A stretch of DNA of 7,262 nt from Clostridia bacterium (lineage in GTDB: Bacteria > Bacillota > Clostridia > Christensenellales > UBA1242), in NCBI GenBank assembly GCA_017537405.1, contig JAFYKU010000054.1, forward strand, positions 1 through 7,262. The letters are read 5' to 3'. Of this stretch, positions 1 through 7,262 are shown in pieces (the stretch's first letter is position 1; the number at the start of each line of letters is the position of its first letter). Position numbers and translations under genes: made by a program. The notes under the pieces were generated by a model. That model saw only the letters and a program-made list of their open reading frames with translations. It was not told the DNA's origin and searched no databases.

Positions 1-1
1 A

Positions 2-3000
2 TTTGATATTTGGAATTATGAGTATAAAATGCAGCACGACCATGACATTCCGCACAGTTTTACCATTAATCTTTTTGGCTTTTCCGAAACAATTGATATG
101 TCGACTGAATTTGTGCGCTATCAAATGACAGCCGATGATAAAAAATCCATGGAAGACAGTGCTAAGCAGCTTGGTATTTCATTTAACGGTCAAATTTCAT
201 TGCAAGGTGGGGAAGCCAATGCTTCATTTAGCCTTGATATGTTTAAACCAGAACATTTCCTGAAAATTTTCAGTGCTGCCATCATGAATATGGGATACAC
301 TACATTAACAAAGCGTATTATTGAAGCCATTCCTGCTTTGCCCGGATCAACGAGTATTGGGGCGATGAATATTGATTACATGCAGTTAATAGCACCAATT
401 GTAATGAAGGGTATTGAAAAGATGAACTTCGTTGTTATGGATAAGTTAATTCCTGCTGATGATGATGAAGGTTCATTGACCGGAACCCCGGGTGCGCCGA
501 TTGTGCAATCGCTGGTTGTTGATCCAGATAGTTATACTGGTAATATTTGGGTTGAAATTAACAGTCAATCCAATCAATTACCCGTGACAATTGAAATGTA
601 TGAGCTTGACTTGAACTTCCGTGACTTACATGGTCAATTAATTGATAATTTTAAGGCGTTGTTGCAACAAATCACCCAAGGGCAGGAAGCTGGTTGGCAA
701 GTTGGTCAAGAAATGAATCGTGATTTACAAGATATTGCTAATAAAGTTGGCGAAGGTAAGGAATGGGTTGTTTATAAAGAACTTGTTGACCAATACAACA
801 AAAAAGCAGTCAGTTTTCTAACCCGCCTCAGTGAAAATTTGGCACTTTATGATAAAATTCGCAGCGGCAGAGATGCGACTGTGCCTTTCTTTAACATTGA
901 AAAACGCGAAGTCGGTGATGAAGAAGCGCAAAAATTGGATTGTACCGAGATTAATGAATGGTTGAATGATCAAGGATTCCCGGGTACCGTTGACGATTTA
1001 ATTACCACGATTAAAAGTAACTTTTTAAATCTTGTTAGTGGGTACAATGGATATCTCAGTCCTGTTTTCTCTCAAAAGAATTACCTGCCAATGGATTCTT
1101 ATGCCGATGCAATGATTACGCCAGCATTATACAAACCAATTATTGAATTTAAAATGTCGGATAATGTTGCATATAGTTTAACGATTCCAGAAATTATTGA
1201 TGCCTTGATGAATGTGTCCGCCAAGAAAACCGGTAAAATTACCGTTAACATGGCAATTGAAGAAAAAGCTGGTAAGTATGATGGTTACCGTATGATTGAC
1301 TGGAAGTCTTATGGTGGTTTGTATAACACCACATTTGGCGATTATATTGACCTTTATCACGAAGATAAATATGTCCCCATTGACAAAAATAGTACGACCG
1401 AATATTTCTACGAAAGAAATGCCAACGAGCCCAGATTTAATAGCAATGGTAAACAATCTGTTTTGTATGCTGATTTATCGAAATGGGGATTTTTCTTGAA
1501 TCCATCAAACACTTATACGCAAAATCCTTTTGCTGCTGCGCTGAATCCGACAAGTGGTAATAAAAGAATGACTTTTGCCGAAGGTCACTGGGGTAGAGGT
1601 GGTATTACACTTGGTAACGGTAATTTGGTTGGTACTGATGGTAATGTAAAAAGTCATCGTTATTATCAATCTTACAATAGTACAGCACTCGATGTTTTAA
1701 ATAGTAATAATATGTGGACACCGCATAATGCTTGGTTGGAACCACAAGATGGTACGCAAACACTAAATACTGCCGCGGTCGAAGAAGTAAGCCAAGGACC
1801 TGTTGTTGTTGCGTCTACAGCCAGTGCTAATAATTCATTATCTCAAGCAAAATCAGATTTTTCTGCACAATTATCTAAAATTGACGGGGAAGTTGATACA
1901 TCGTCTGCCTTAGCTAATGAATTTTCGAAAAAAATTCTAACTTTCCGTGATTTAACGACTGCTGACAGTCAAAAGAGAGAAGACAAAAAAATTCTTGAAG
2001 ATTGGCTTGATAAAAAACCATCTGTCAGAACACTTTCTTCGTATCGTGCCAAAGAATTGTATAACATGACACCGGAAGAAGTTGATGATTTGATGATGAC
2101 TGGTGCTAATGCCCGCCGTTATTTGATGATTACTAAAGATGGAACTACCGTTGCAACCGAAGAAAACATGGGCGATTATATTGCTAAATTCTCTTGCTTG
2201 AATTTGGCAGCGGTTGACGAGTTATACGACTTATTCAGTATTAATTTTGTTATTGGGTACATTGGTATTATTTCCGCATTGGGTGTTTATTTGAATTTCG
2301 TCTTCGGTTTAATTCAACGCGCGGTCAATATGGCAGTAATTTACATGCTTAGTCCAATCAGTATTGCTTTCTATCCATTCGATGATGGTCAAAAATTCAA
2401 CAGCAACTTTGTTTCTCAATTCTACAAAGAAGCAGTCAGCGCTTTCTCAATTATTATTTCCTTAAACATCTTTATTGTTCTCTTAGAACCTGTACAAAAC
2501 GCGGTTGAATCCGTCACTGGCAGTGCCGCATTGGCATGGCTTGGCTTGGTTGCCTTTACTTCGATGTTGACCAAGATTCGCGACAGTATCAGTTCACTTT
2601 TGGGCGCCAGCTCAATTCAAAGCAAGGGCATTGGAGCCATGTTTGACGATGCGCATAAAGCCCGTAACGCTGCAAGAGAGTCATTTAAAGGCGGGCTTTT
2701 AGGTCGTACAATAAAAAAAGCACAATGGGCCCGTGGCCTTGCAAACCAAATAGCTCCTCACAAAAAAAAGCGAGATCAAGAAATTGCTGCTAACTTGAGA
2801 AAGTTAGATGCAGAGGGAAAACTGGGAAGATTGGGCAAAATGCGTTTGAATAAATTAGAAAATGATAAAACATGGGCAGGATTTATAAGAAGAAGAGCCA
2901 GTGAAAAGATAAATAGTAAGCGTAGTGCCAGCCAAGGTCATATTTTGGGTGCCCATATGGCGACAAAAGCGAAAGGAAGTCTTTTAACAGATGAAGAGTT

Positions 3001-5386
3001 GAAAAATAAAGGTTTGTCGAAAGGTGAAATTAAACAATATCGTAATCAACAGAAAGCAGCAGAAGAGCGCGCTAAAAAATCTGGAGAAGATAAATATGCT
3101 TTATTATCTGATCCAAATTTTGCAAAATCGACAAATAGTACAGTTAAAACTAAAAAAGCCTCTGCTGGTGCTCGGGGTAATATTGCCAAAACAGCTTTGA
3201 GATATTCACTAGCCGGTGAAATTTTTACAAATACTTTTGGTAAGTTTAGTGCGAATGCAAAAAAAGACGGTACAATATTAAACGAATTTTGGAAATGGAC
3301 CCGTGCTGATTTGCGTGAAGCAGACCAAGAAAAAATTACCAATGAAGAAACAAGTTATATTAAAAAGAAAAACGATGTTAGCGGAGATGCTGAAGCAGGT
3401 GGTGCCTTGATGGCTCAAAAGGACAACGAAGCAGCTGTTTTAGCGAAAAATTTTGGTCAAAGTGAAGCACGCCGTCAAGCAGTAGCCAGTGCGATTGCCG
3501 GTATGAGTGCCGAAGATCGTTTTAAACTTTTATATACCGCTCAAAACGAAGAAAAATTATTGAAAGCAGATATAGGTTTAACTCCGGAAAGAGCAAAAGC
3601 ACGCGCGCAAAAAAATGCTGAATATGAATGGAATAAAATCAGTGGTGACAACGACAAAATAAAACAGGCAATGGAAAAATTGTCGGGTGGGAATTTAGAT
3701 TCAATCGAAAGCCGTTTGTCCGCTATGGTTTCTCAAGATCCAAGTAAGTTTGGTATTGATTTCAATAGTAAGGAAAACATGGATAAAGCTGCTGAAATCG
3801 AAAAATTTACTCGTGCATTAATGGAAAATAACGATGTATTTACACTTGAGCAAAAAAAGAATGGCGACGAAGGTATGCGCGCAGAAACTGTTGACCAAAT
3901 TGCAGCGCAACTTGCTTCTAAGTTTGGTATCGATCCAGAAACCGACAAATATAATCAATTAAAGAAAAACATTTTGGACGCTGGTTCAAAAGAAAATATG
4001 ATTGATAGAATTGCTGGTTCATTGGGTGTGGATAAAGATAAAGTTACTTCTGAATTAAATTCGGAACAAGCAAATGGGTTCTTAAACAAGCTAGATGAGT
4101 TAAAACAACAAATTCAAATGACCAATACAGCTATGAATGGTCGTAAATTACAAGACGAAGGTATCAAGATGCTGAAGGATAAACTTGGTAATGGTGTTCC
4201 AAAAAATGTGGTTGATGCCTATGTTCAAGCAACAAGAAATTCAAACGCTGACCTTGCATCGGCAAACATAAATTCTGTTGGTTATAAACTTAATCAATAT
4301 AAACAGCAATGTGAAGAGAAAGGCGTCCAAATGGATGAAACTGTTGTTAACCAGATTAAAAATGAAGCACTACACAATTTACAAAAGGCTTTTGATGGTG
4401 TCATGAGGCATGCTGGCGAGATTCGTGAATATAAAATGGCAAAAAAATACCGCGATAATTATGATTCATCTGCGTCGGTTGCGGTTATTACCGAAAAAGC
4501 AAACCAACGCGATTTCCATATGACAATGAAAATGAATACGGATTCAATTGCACTTGTACATAAAGATACCTTAATTAACGATATGCATAAAGATGGTAAT
4601 TATATGATGAGTGGTCTTTTATTACAACAATTGGTTGATGCCGTTCGTGAAGGTAATCGTGCAAAGGCCGAAAGTTTAGAACATAATGGCAAGCATTTTG
4701 ACGATGAAACTATTAACAAAATGTTCGAATGGCAACAAAGTGGGAAAGGCAGCGATCAAAAATTACTGGATGGTATTCGTGGATTAGGTGTTTTTGATGC
4801 GACAAATCTTGGTTCTTTCTTAAATAATATGACGGGAACTGGGTTGGAAAATATGCAGGCAACTGCAGCTCGTTTATTTAATATTAGTGAAATTAAAGCA
4901 ATTCAAGGAAAAGTACAGCTTGCAATGGATAATTATTCTCGTGAAGAGCAAAAAGCCCTTGACGAAATCAGTAATGCAATTGCCGATGCGAAAAACTTTA
5001 ATGACCACCAATTTGATAGTTTAATTGGTAAAATTAAAGATATGAATGGTAACCGTGTTAACAGTGTTGCAGAACTGTCAAGTTGTTTGAGTTCAATTTT
5101 AACCGCAGGTAAAAGTAATCCAGATGTTGTAGATAGTGGTTTTGTTAAAAATAATATTAGTGAATTGCAAAAATTTATGGCTGCTGACGAAAATAAAAAT
5201 AACAAATATATCATTGACAATGTTCAAAATTGGTTGAATGGTTTGAACCAAGTTCAACCAGCTCATACTGCGTCAAGGAATAAAGATGGTTCACAAACAT
5301 ATTACAACGACCTTACTGCACAAATAAACGAGCAATTGAAAAAATTGACCGGAGCAGGTGTACCAAAGCCTTCAGGTGGTAACTAA
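2..5386 (+). CDS. Giant VirB6/TrbL-like conjugation membrane protein, Mbov_0396-like (5' partial)
   Basis: Probable channel component of a type IV secretion/conjugation system, located in the cell membrane. The frame is open to the left edge, so the start lies outside the window. The first in-window ATG (29) has no Shine-Dalgarno sequence and nine codons are open before it; residues below are numbered from that Met. Residues 76-140 are amphipathic to hydrophobic. Residues 150-735 are hydrophilic, with a Gly/Asn/Tyr-rich patch near 519-565 and a Ser/Ala-rich linker near 587-610. About four hydrophobic helices follow at 740-762, 765-783, 802-822 and 833-848. The second ends in SPISIAFYPFDDG, the kind of motif seen at this place in VirB6-like ICE proteins. 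Residues 849-960 are strongly basic, which by the positive-inside rule places the tail in the cytoplasm. The tail, about 925 residues, is charged, Lys-rich, probably helical, and not recognised. Only four Cys are present. It is coupled to the downstream VirB4-like gene, which supports the role. Membrane T4SS protein: fairly sure. Exact family: inferred from memory. Confidence 0.8.
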   Translation, partial: FDIWNYEYKMQHDHDIPHSFTINLFGFSETIDMSTEFVRYQMTADDKKSMEDSAKQLGISFNGQISLQGGEANASFSLDMFKPEHFLKIFSAAIMNMGYTTLTKRIIEAIPALPGSTSIGAMNIDYMQLIAPIVMKGIEKMNFVVMDKLIPADDDEGSLTGTPGAPIVQSLVVDPDSYTGNIWVEINSQSNQLPVTIEMYELDLNFRDLHGQLIDNFKALLQQITQGQEAGWQVGQEMNRDLQDIANKVGEGKEWVVYKELVDQYNKKAVSFLTRLSENLALYDKIRSGRDATVPFFNIEKREVGDEEAQKLDCTEINEWLNDQGFPGTVDDLITTIKSNFLNLVSGYNGYLSPVFSQKNYLPMDSYADAMITPALYKPIIEFKMSDNVAYSLTIPEIIDALMNVSAKKTGKITVNMAIEEKAGKYDGYRMIDWKSYGGLYNTTFGDYIDLYHEDKYVPIDKNSTTEYFYERNANEPRFNSNGKQSVLYADLSKWGFFLNPSNTYTQNPFAAALNPTSGNKRMTFAEGHWGRGGITLGNGNLVGTDGNVKSHRYYQSYNSTALDVLNSNNMWTPHNAWLEPQDGTQTLNTAAVEEVSQGPVVVASTASANNSLSQAKSDFSAQLSKIDGEVDTSSALANEFSKKILTFRDLTTADSQKREDKKILEDWLDKKPSVRTLSSYRAKELYNMTPEEVDDLMMTGANARRYLMITKDGTTVATEENMGDYIAKFSCLNLAAVDELYDLFSINFVIGYIGIISALGVYLNFVFGLIQRAVNMAVIYMLSPISIAFYPFDDGQKFNSNFVSQFYKEAVSAFSIIISLNIFIVLLEPVQNAVESVTGSAALAWLGLVAFTSMLTKIRDSISSLLGASSIQSKGIGAMFDDAHKARNAARESFKGGLLGRTIKKAQWARGLANQIAPHKKKRDQEIAANLRKLDAEGKLGRLGKMRLNKLENDKTWAGFIRRRASEKINSKRSASQGHILGAHMATKAKGSLLTDEELKNKGLSKGEIKQYRNQQKAAEERAKKSGEDKYALLSDPNFAKSTNSTVKTKKASAGARGNIAKTALRYSLAGEIFTNTFGKFSANAKKDGTILNEFWKWTRADLREADQEKITNEETSYIKKKNDVSGDAEAGGALMAQKDNEAAVLAKNFGQSEARRQAVASAIAGMSAEDRFKLLYTAQNEEKLLKADIGLTPERAKARAQKNAEYEWNKISGDNDKIKQAMEKLSGGNLDSIESRLSAMVSQDPSKFGIDFNSKENMDKAAEIEKFTRALMENNDVFTLEQKKNGDEGMRAETVDQIAAQLASKFGIDPETDKYNQLKKNILDAGSKENMIDRIAGSLGVDKDKVTSELNSEQANGFLNKLDELKQQIQMTNTAMNGRKLQDEGIKMLKDKLGNGVPKNVVDAYVQATRNSNADLASANINSVGYKLNQYKQQCEEKGVQMDETVVNQIKNEALHNLQKAFDGVMRHAGEIREYKMAKKYRDNYDSSASVAVITEKANQRDFHMTMKMNTDSIALVHKDTLINDMHKDGNYMMSGLLLQQLVDAVREGNRAKAESLEHNGKHFDDETINKMFEWQQSGKGSDQKLLDGIRGLGVFDATNLGSFLNNMTGTGLENMQATAARLFNISEIKAIQGKVQLAMDNYSREEQKALDEISNAIADAKNFNDHQFDSLIGKIKDMNGNRVNSVAELSSCLSSILTAGKSNPDVVDSGFVKNNISELQKFMAADENKNNKYIIDNVQNWLNGLNQVQPAHTASRNKDGSQTYYNDLTAQINEQLKKLTGAGVPKPSGGN
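2246..2602 (+). other. VirB6-like multi-helix membrane core within the giant protein
   Basis: This stretch encodes residues 740-858 of the first protein, its only clearly membrane-spanning segment in the window. Four hydrophobic stretches are visible. The loop between the second and third carries YPFDDGQKF followed by an aromatic/basic helix start. That layout is typical of VirB6/TrbL-type proteins, where the helix pair around the conserved 'SPI' proline forms the translocation core. The last helix ends in KIRDS and is followed by a long basic region, so that side should face the cytoplasm. Helix limits are judged by eye. Confidence 0.7.
2713..2807 (+). promoter_or_regulatory. Possible slippage site: two A-runs plus a GNRA-loop hairpin after the membrane core
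   Basis: Two in-phase slippery heptamers lie just after the membrane core: A AAA AAA at 2713-2719, and A AAA AAG at the end of the A8 run 2762-2769 plus G2770. A perfect 7-bp hairpin follows (2790-2796 with 2801-2807), closed by a GAGA loop of the GNRA type. A -1 shift at either site would reach the same TAA at 2791-2793 and release a protein ending shortly after the membrane core. Against this, similar A-runs occur elsewhere in the Lys-rich tail, and the hairpin sits about 19 bases beyond the second heptamer, farther than the 5-9 typical of ribosomal frameshift signals. Speculative. Confidence 0.2.
3743..4033 (+). repeat. Degenerate protein-level repeat in the tail (SKFGID/SKENM units)
   Basis: Within the tail, SKFGID occurs at residues 1239-1244 and again at 1297-1302, and a weaker SLGVD at 1331-1335. 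SKENM occurs at 1247-1251 and 1320-1324. The two SKFGID copies share 12 identical bases (TAAGTTTGGTAT), but the SKENM copies have diverged at the base level. This looks like an old, decayed helical repeat with a spacing of roughly 58 then 34 residues, not a recent tandem duplication. The function is unknown; chance similarity in a low-complexity helical region remains possible. Confidence 0.35.
5374..5379 (+). promoter_or_regulatory. Shine-Dalgarno for the VirB4-like ATPase gene
   Basis: AGGTGG, one mismatch from the AGGAGG consensus, lies inside the last codons of the upstream gene and six bases before the ATG at 5386. It supports that ATG over the next in-frame ATG at 5434, which has no such site. 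The stop of the upstream gene and this start overlap as TAATG, so translation of the two genes is probably coupled. Confidence 0.7.
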
Positions 5387-5655
5387 TGGCTGGCTACTTT
5401 ATACCGCGCCGTACCAAAATCAAAACCATCTTCATGAAAGGATTAACCGGCAGTGATATTGTTTGGTTAGTCCTTGGTGGTGTTGGTGTTGCACTTTTGT
5501 TTATCTCACGATTAATTCCGCTCATGATTTTGGGCGGGATTATCGCGTTTGTGGTTATTCTTGGTATGCTCAAAGATAGTGCAGGTGACCGCAAATACGA
5601 ATCATATATGTGGTATTTCCGTTTTCTAGCATATTCTAAAAAATACTCTAAAAAT
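5386..5655 (+). other. PrgI/VirB3-like membrane module fused to the ATPase
   Basis: The first 90 residues of the ATPase gene form a two-helix membrane module in the style of PrgI proteins, the Gram-positive counterpart of VirB3. There is no stop or second ribosome site between this part and the VirB4 domain, so the two are made as one chain. In many Gram-positive conjugation systems PrgI is a separate small gene just upstream of virB4; here no separate copy fits between the two genes. The fusion would anchor the ATPase at the channel base. Confidence 0.65.
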
Positions 5656-7262
5656 TTTGAAAAGGGCTATGTGGAAATGAGTCGTATCATTCCATATATT
5701 GGCCTTTTAGATGATAAATTTATCAATTACGGTTCTTATGTTGCTTCTGTTATTGAAGTTATGCCAGTTGAATTTGCATTGTTGGCACCTGAAGAACAAA
5801 GAATGTTAATTAATAATTTCGCCAACGCGTTACGCCGGATTGGCACGCAAAATTCTGGTAGTTTGATTTCTTTTGAAAAACCATTAATGTTTGATCGTTA
5901 TATGGATATCGAAATTGAAAAATATGACCAATTATCACGCAATGTGGAACTTGGTACTTTTACATCCGAAGAATTGGAAGCCCGGGAAGCTGTCTTTACT
6001 TCACGCGGTAACATGTTGGAATTTATGAATGAAGAAGCCAAAGTATATCGTACTGGATATTATTTGGTGATTTATTCTTCTAAGAAAGAAGAGTTAGACG
6101 GTACTACAGAAAGCGTGATTTCAGCTTTGGGCACCAGTTTGCACGCGCATCGTTTGTTGGGTAAAGACCTGTATGTATTCATGCGTGGTAACTACAATAA
6201 GTACTATGACGAAAAGAGTTTTGACCATGTGCCATACGAAAAGCGCAACGAATGGACTTTTCCTAATAAAATTAAGTTTGGTGTTAGTCGTTATCAAATG
6301 GACGGAGAAGACAAAACCACTTTAACATTTACCGATTATCCGATGGATGTGGGACCGGCTTGGTTGTATACATTCTTTAATTATCCGAATTGCCGTGCTG
6401 TTATGAATTTTTCGCAGATGCCGAAAATGGATTCCGAAAAATTGATTGACCGCGCCATTATTGAAATGCGTTCACAAGAAAACAAGGGCAAAGAAAGTCA
6501 AAAGATGGAAAAGCAAAGCCAGTTAGAAACCATCGAACAAATGTTGCAACAGTTAAAGTTGGGTAACGAACAAATGTTTAATGTGCGTATTCACTTAACA
6601 GCTGATACGAAAACTGCAACCGAATTACGACACCGCATTGTTGAAGAAGGCTTTAAGTTTAGTAATAACTCGGGTAAACAAATTGATGCGTTTGTGTCTG
6701 CTAATGTGTCGCGTTTGGATAAATATGACGCGATTGAGCGTGGTATGGTTACCAGTACTTTGGGGGCAAGTTTCCCATTTGTTTCTGATTTATTAATGGA
6801 CGAAAAAGGCGTGATGTTGGGTAGCAACAGTAACCCTGTCTTTGTGGATTTTTTCCAACGCAATGATGTTCGCGTTAACAGTAATATGATTATTATTGGT
6901 AAGTCGGGTAGTGGTAAATCCTTCGCAACTAAATCGCTTTTGGCAAACTTAGCGGCTGATAATACGCGTATTTACATTTGTGACCCAGAAAAAGAGTATT
7001 CAACTTTGGCAAAACGCTTACATGGCGGTATGATTGATGTGGGTAATGCGGGGCATGGTCGTTTCAATCCGTTCCACATTTATCCTAATATGTTGGAAGA
7101 AGACGATGATACGGGTGAAGAATATGACGATACTTTTGAAGGTCATTTGCGTTTCTTAGAAAGTTTTTTCAAAATTGTTATGGAAGGTATTCGTACAGAT
7201 GCGTTAGAAGCTTTGAATAGTTTGGTTAACCGTTTATACAGTATGAAGGGCATTGACAAGTA
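5386..7262 (+). CDS. VirB4/TraE-type conjugation ATPase with N-terminal PrgI (VirB3-like) module, Mbov_0397-like (3' partial)
   Basis: ATPase that powers the conjugative type IV secretion channel from the cytoplasmic face. Of the protein, 625 residues are visible before the right edge. Residues 1-90 look like a PrgI/VirB3-type module: GYFIPRR start, FMKGLTGSD, two membrane helices (about 24-41 and 44-62), then a basic/aromatic stretch with RKYES and AYSKKYSK. Residues about 95-460 fit the VirB4 N-terminal (CagE/TrbE/VirB) domain. The approach to the motor is typical: ASFPF at 461-465 and GVMLG at 475-479. The Walker A motif GKSGSGKS occupies 505-512, with the nucleotide-binding Lys at 511. 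It is followed by CDPEKEYSTLA (532-542) and RFNPFHI (559-565), both characteristic of VirB4. An acidic stretch lies at 571-582. Walker B and the C-terminal motor half are outside the window. The start is chosen for its ribosome site and the conserved module. No frameshift or missing key residue is seen. VirB4 identity is very likely; the Mbov_0397 subfamily is recalled from its motifs and position. Confidence 0.92.
   Translation, partial: MAGYFIPRRTKIKTIFMKGLTGSDIVWLVLGGVGVALLFISRLIPLMILGGIIAFVVILGMLKDSAGDRKYESYMWYFRFLAYSKKYSKNFEKGYVEMSRIIPYIGLLDDKFINYGSYVASVIEVMPVEFALLAPEEQRMLINNFANALRRIGTQNSGSLISFEKPLMFDRYMDIEIEKYDQLSRNVELGTFTSEELEAREAVFTSRGNMLEFMNEEAKVYRTGYYLVIYSSKKEELDGTTESVISALGTSLHAHRLLGKDLYVFMRGNYNKYYDEKSFDHVPYEKRNEWTFPNKIKFGVSRYQMDGEDKTTLTFTDYPMDVGPAWLYTFFNYPNCRAVMNFSQMPKMDSEKLIDRAIIEMRSQENKGKESQKMEKQSQLETIEQMLQQLKLGNEQMFNVRIHLTADTKTATELRHRIVEEGFKFSNNSGKQIDAFVSANVSRLDKYDAIERGMVTSTLGASFPFVSDLLMDEKGVMLGSNSNPVFVDFFQRNDVRVNSNMIIIGKSGSGKSFATKSLLANLAADNTRIYICDPEKEYSTLAKRLHGGMIDVGNAGHGRFNPFHIYPNMLEEDDDTGEEYDDTFEGHLRFLESFFKIVMEGIRTDALEALNSLVNRLYSMKGIDK

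Noticed and set aside
29..31. ATG at 29 as the true start of the large gene
   Set aside because: The frame is open with plausible coding (ending ...WNYEYK) to the window edge, and no Shine-Dalgarno sequence precedes the ATG. The gene is best treated as 5' partial.
1178..1456. Open frame of about 90 codons on the - strand
   Set aside because: It lies wholly inside the large gene, has no ribosome site or recognisable motif, and is best seen as a shadow of the sense frame. The same holds for - strand frames at 3046-3342, 3733-3948, 4933-5220, 5394-5594 and 6591-6863.
1296..1499. Second + strand frame of 67 codons overlapping the large gene
   Set aside because: Out-of-frame overlap inside a convincing coding region, with no ribosome site and no recognisable product.
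2633..2641. GGAG followed by ATG at 2639 as an internal start for a separate tail protein
   Set aside because: The spacing of two bases is too short for a working ribosome site, and the ATG sits in the continuous frame of the giant protein.
5231..5260. Perfect 8-bp inverted repeat (TGGTTGAA/TTCAACCA) with a smaller nested one, possible terminator
   Set aside because: It is inside the coding region with no T-run after it, and the next gene is translationally coupled, so termination here makes little sense. It arises from the Asn/Leu/Gln/Pro-coding stretch and may be chance.
5434..5436. In-frame ATG at 5434 as the ATPase start
   Set aside because: No ribosome site, and it would remove the conserved YFIPRR start of the PrgI-like module. 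The ATG at 5386 has AGGTGG six bases upstream.

Overview
The window is a piece of a conjugation (type IV secretion, T4SS) gene cluster. It is read entirely on the + strand and holds two genes, both cut by the window edges. The first reaches from the left edge to 5386. It encodes a giant VirB6/TrbL-like membrane protein that resembles the Mbov_0396 family of mycoplasma integrative conjugative elements (ICEs). The second starts at 5386, overlapping the first by one base, and runs off the right edge. It encodes a VirB4/TraE-type conjugation ATPase with a PrgI (VirB3-like) membrane module at its N-terminus, resembling the Mbov_0397 family. There is no intergenic space, no RNA gene, no insertion sequence and no CRISPR array.

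Both family names come from recalled motifs and gene order, not from a database search. The membrane-protein-then-ATPase order matches what is known for ICEs of mycoplasmas and their relatives. The DNA is moderately AT-rich. Every tryptophan in both frames (about two dozen) is encoded by TGG, and TGA never occurs in frame. The host therefore reads the standard bacterial code, not the Mycoplasma code in which TGA is Trp. This suggests a Bacilli/Mollicutes-related lineage that kept TGA as stop (for example Acholeplasma-like, Erysipelotrichia-like or RF39-type gut bacteria), or another Firmicute. A CPR/Saccharibacteria origin, where PrgI and VirB4 are also common, is not excluded.

Layout: 2-2245 encodes a long, mostly hydrophilic N-terminal part of the first protein. 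2246-2602 encodes its cluster of about four membrane helices. 2603-5383 encodes a very long, lysine-rich, probably helical tail of more than 900 residues. 5386-5655 encodes the PrgI-like two-helix module of the ATPase. 5656-6885 encodes its VirB4 N-terminal domain. 6886-7262 starts the ATPase motor domain with a perfect Walker A motif. Walker B and the C-terminus lie beyond the window.

The two proteins would work together at the inner side of the mating channel. The VirB6-like protein would form the membrane translocation channel. The VirB4-like ATPase, tethered by its fused PrgI module, would supply energy for channel assembly and substrate transfer. The most unusual feature is the size and layout of the VirB6-like protein: a small membrane core between two very large soluble regions. 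This recalls the 'extended VirB6' proteins of Rickettsiales but appears in a different T4SS lineage.
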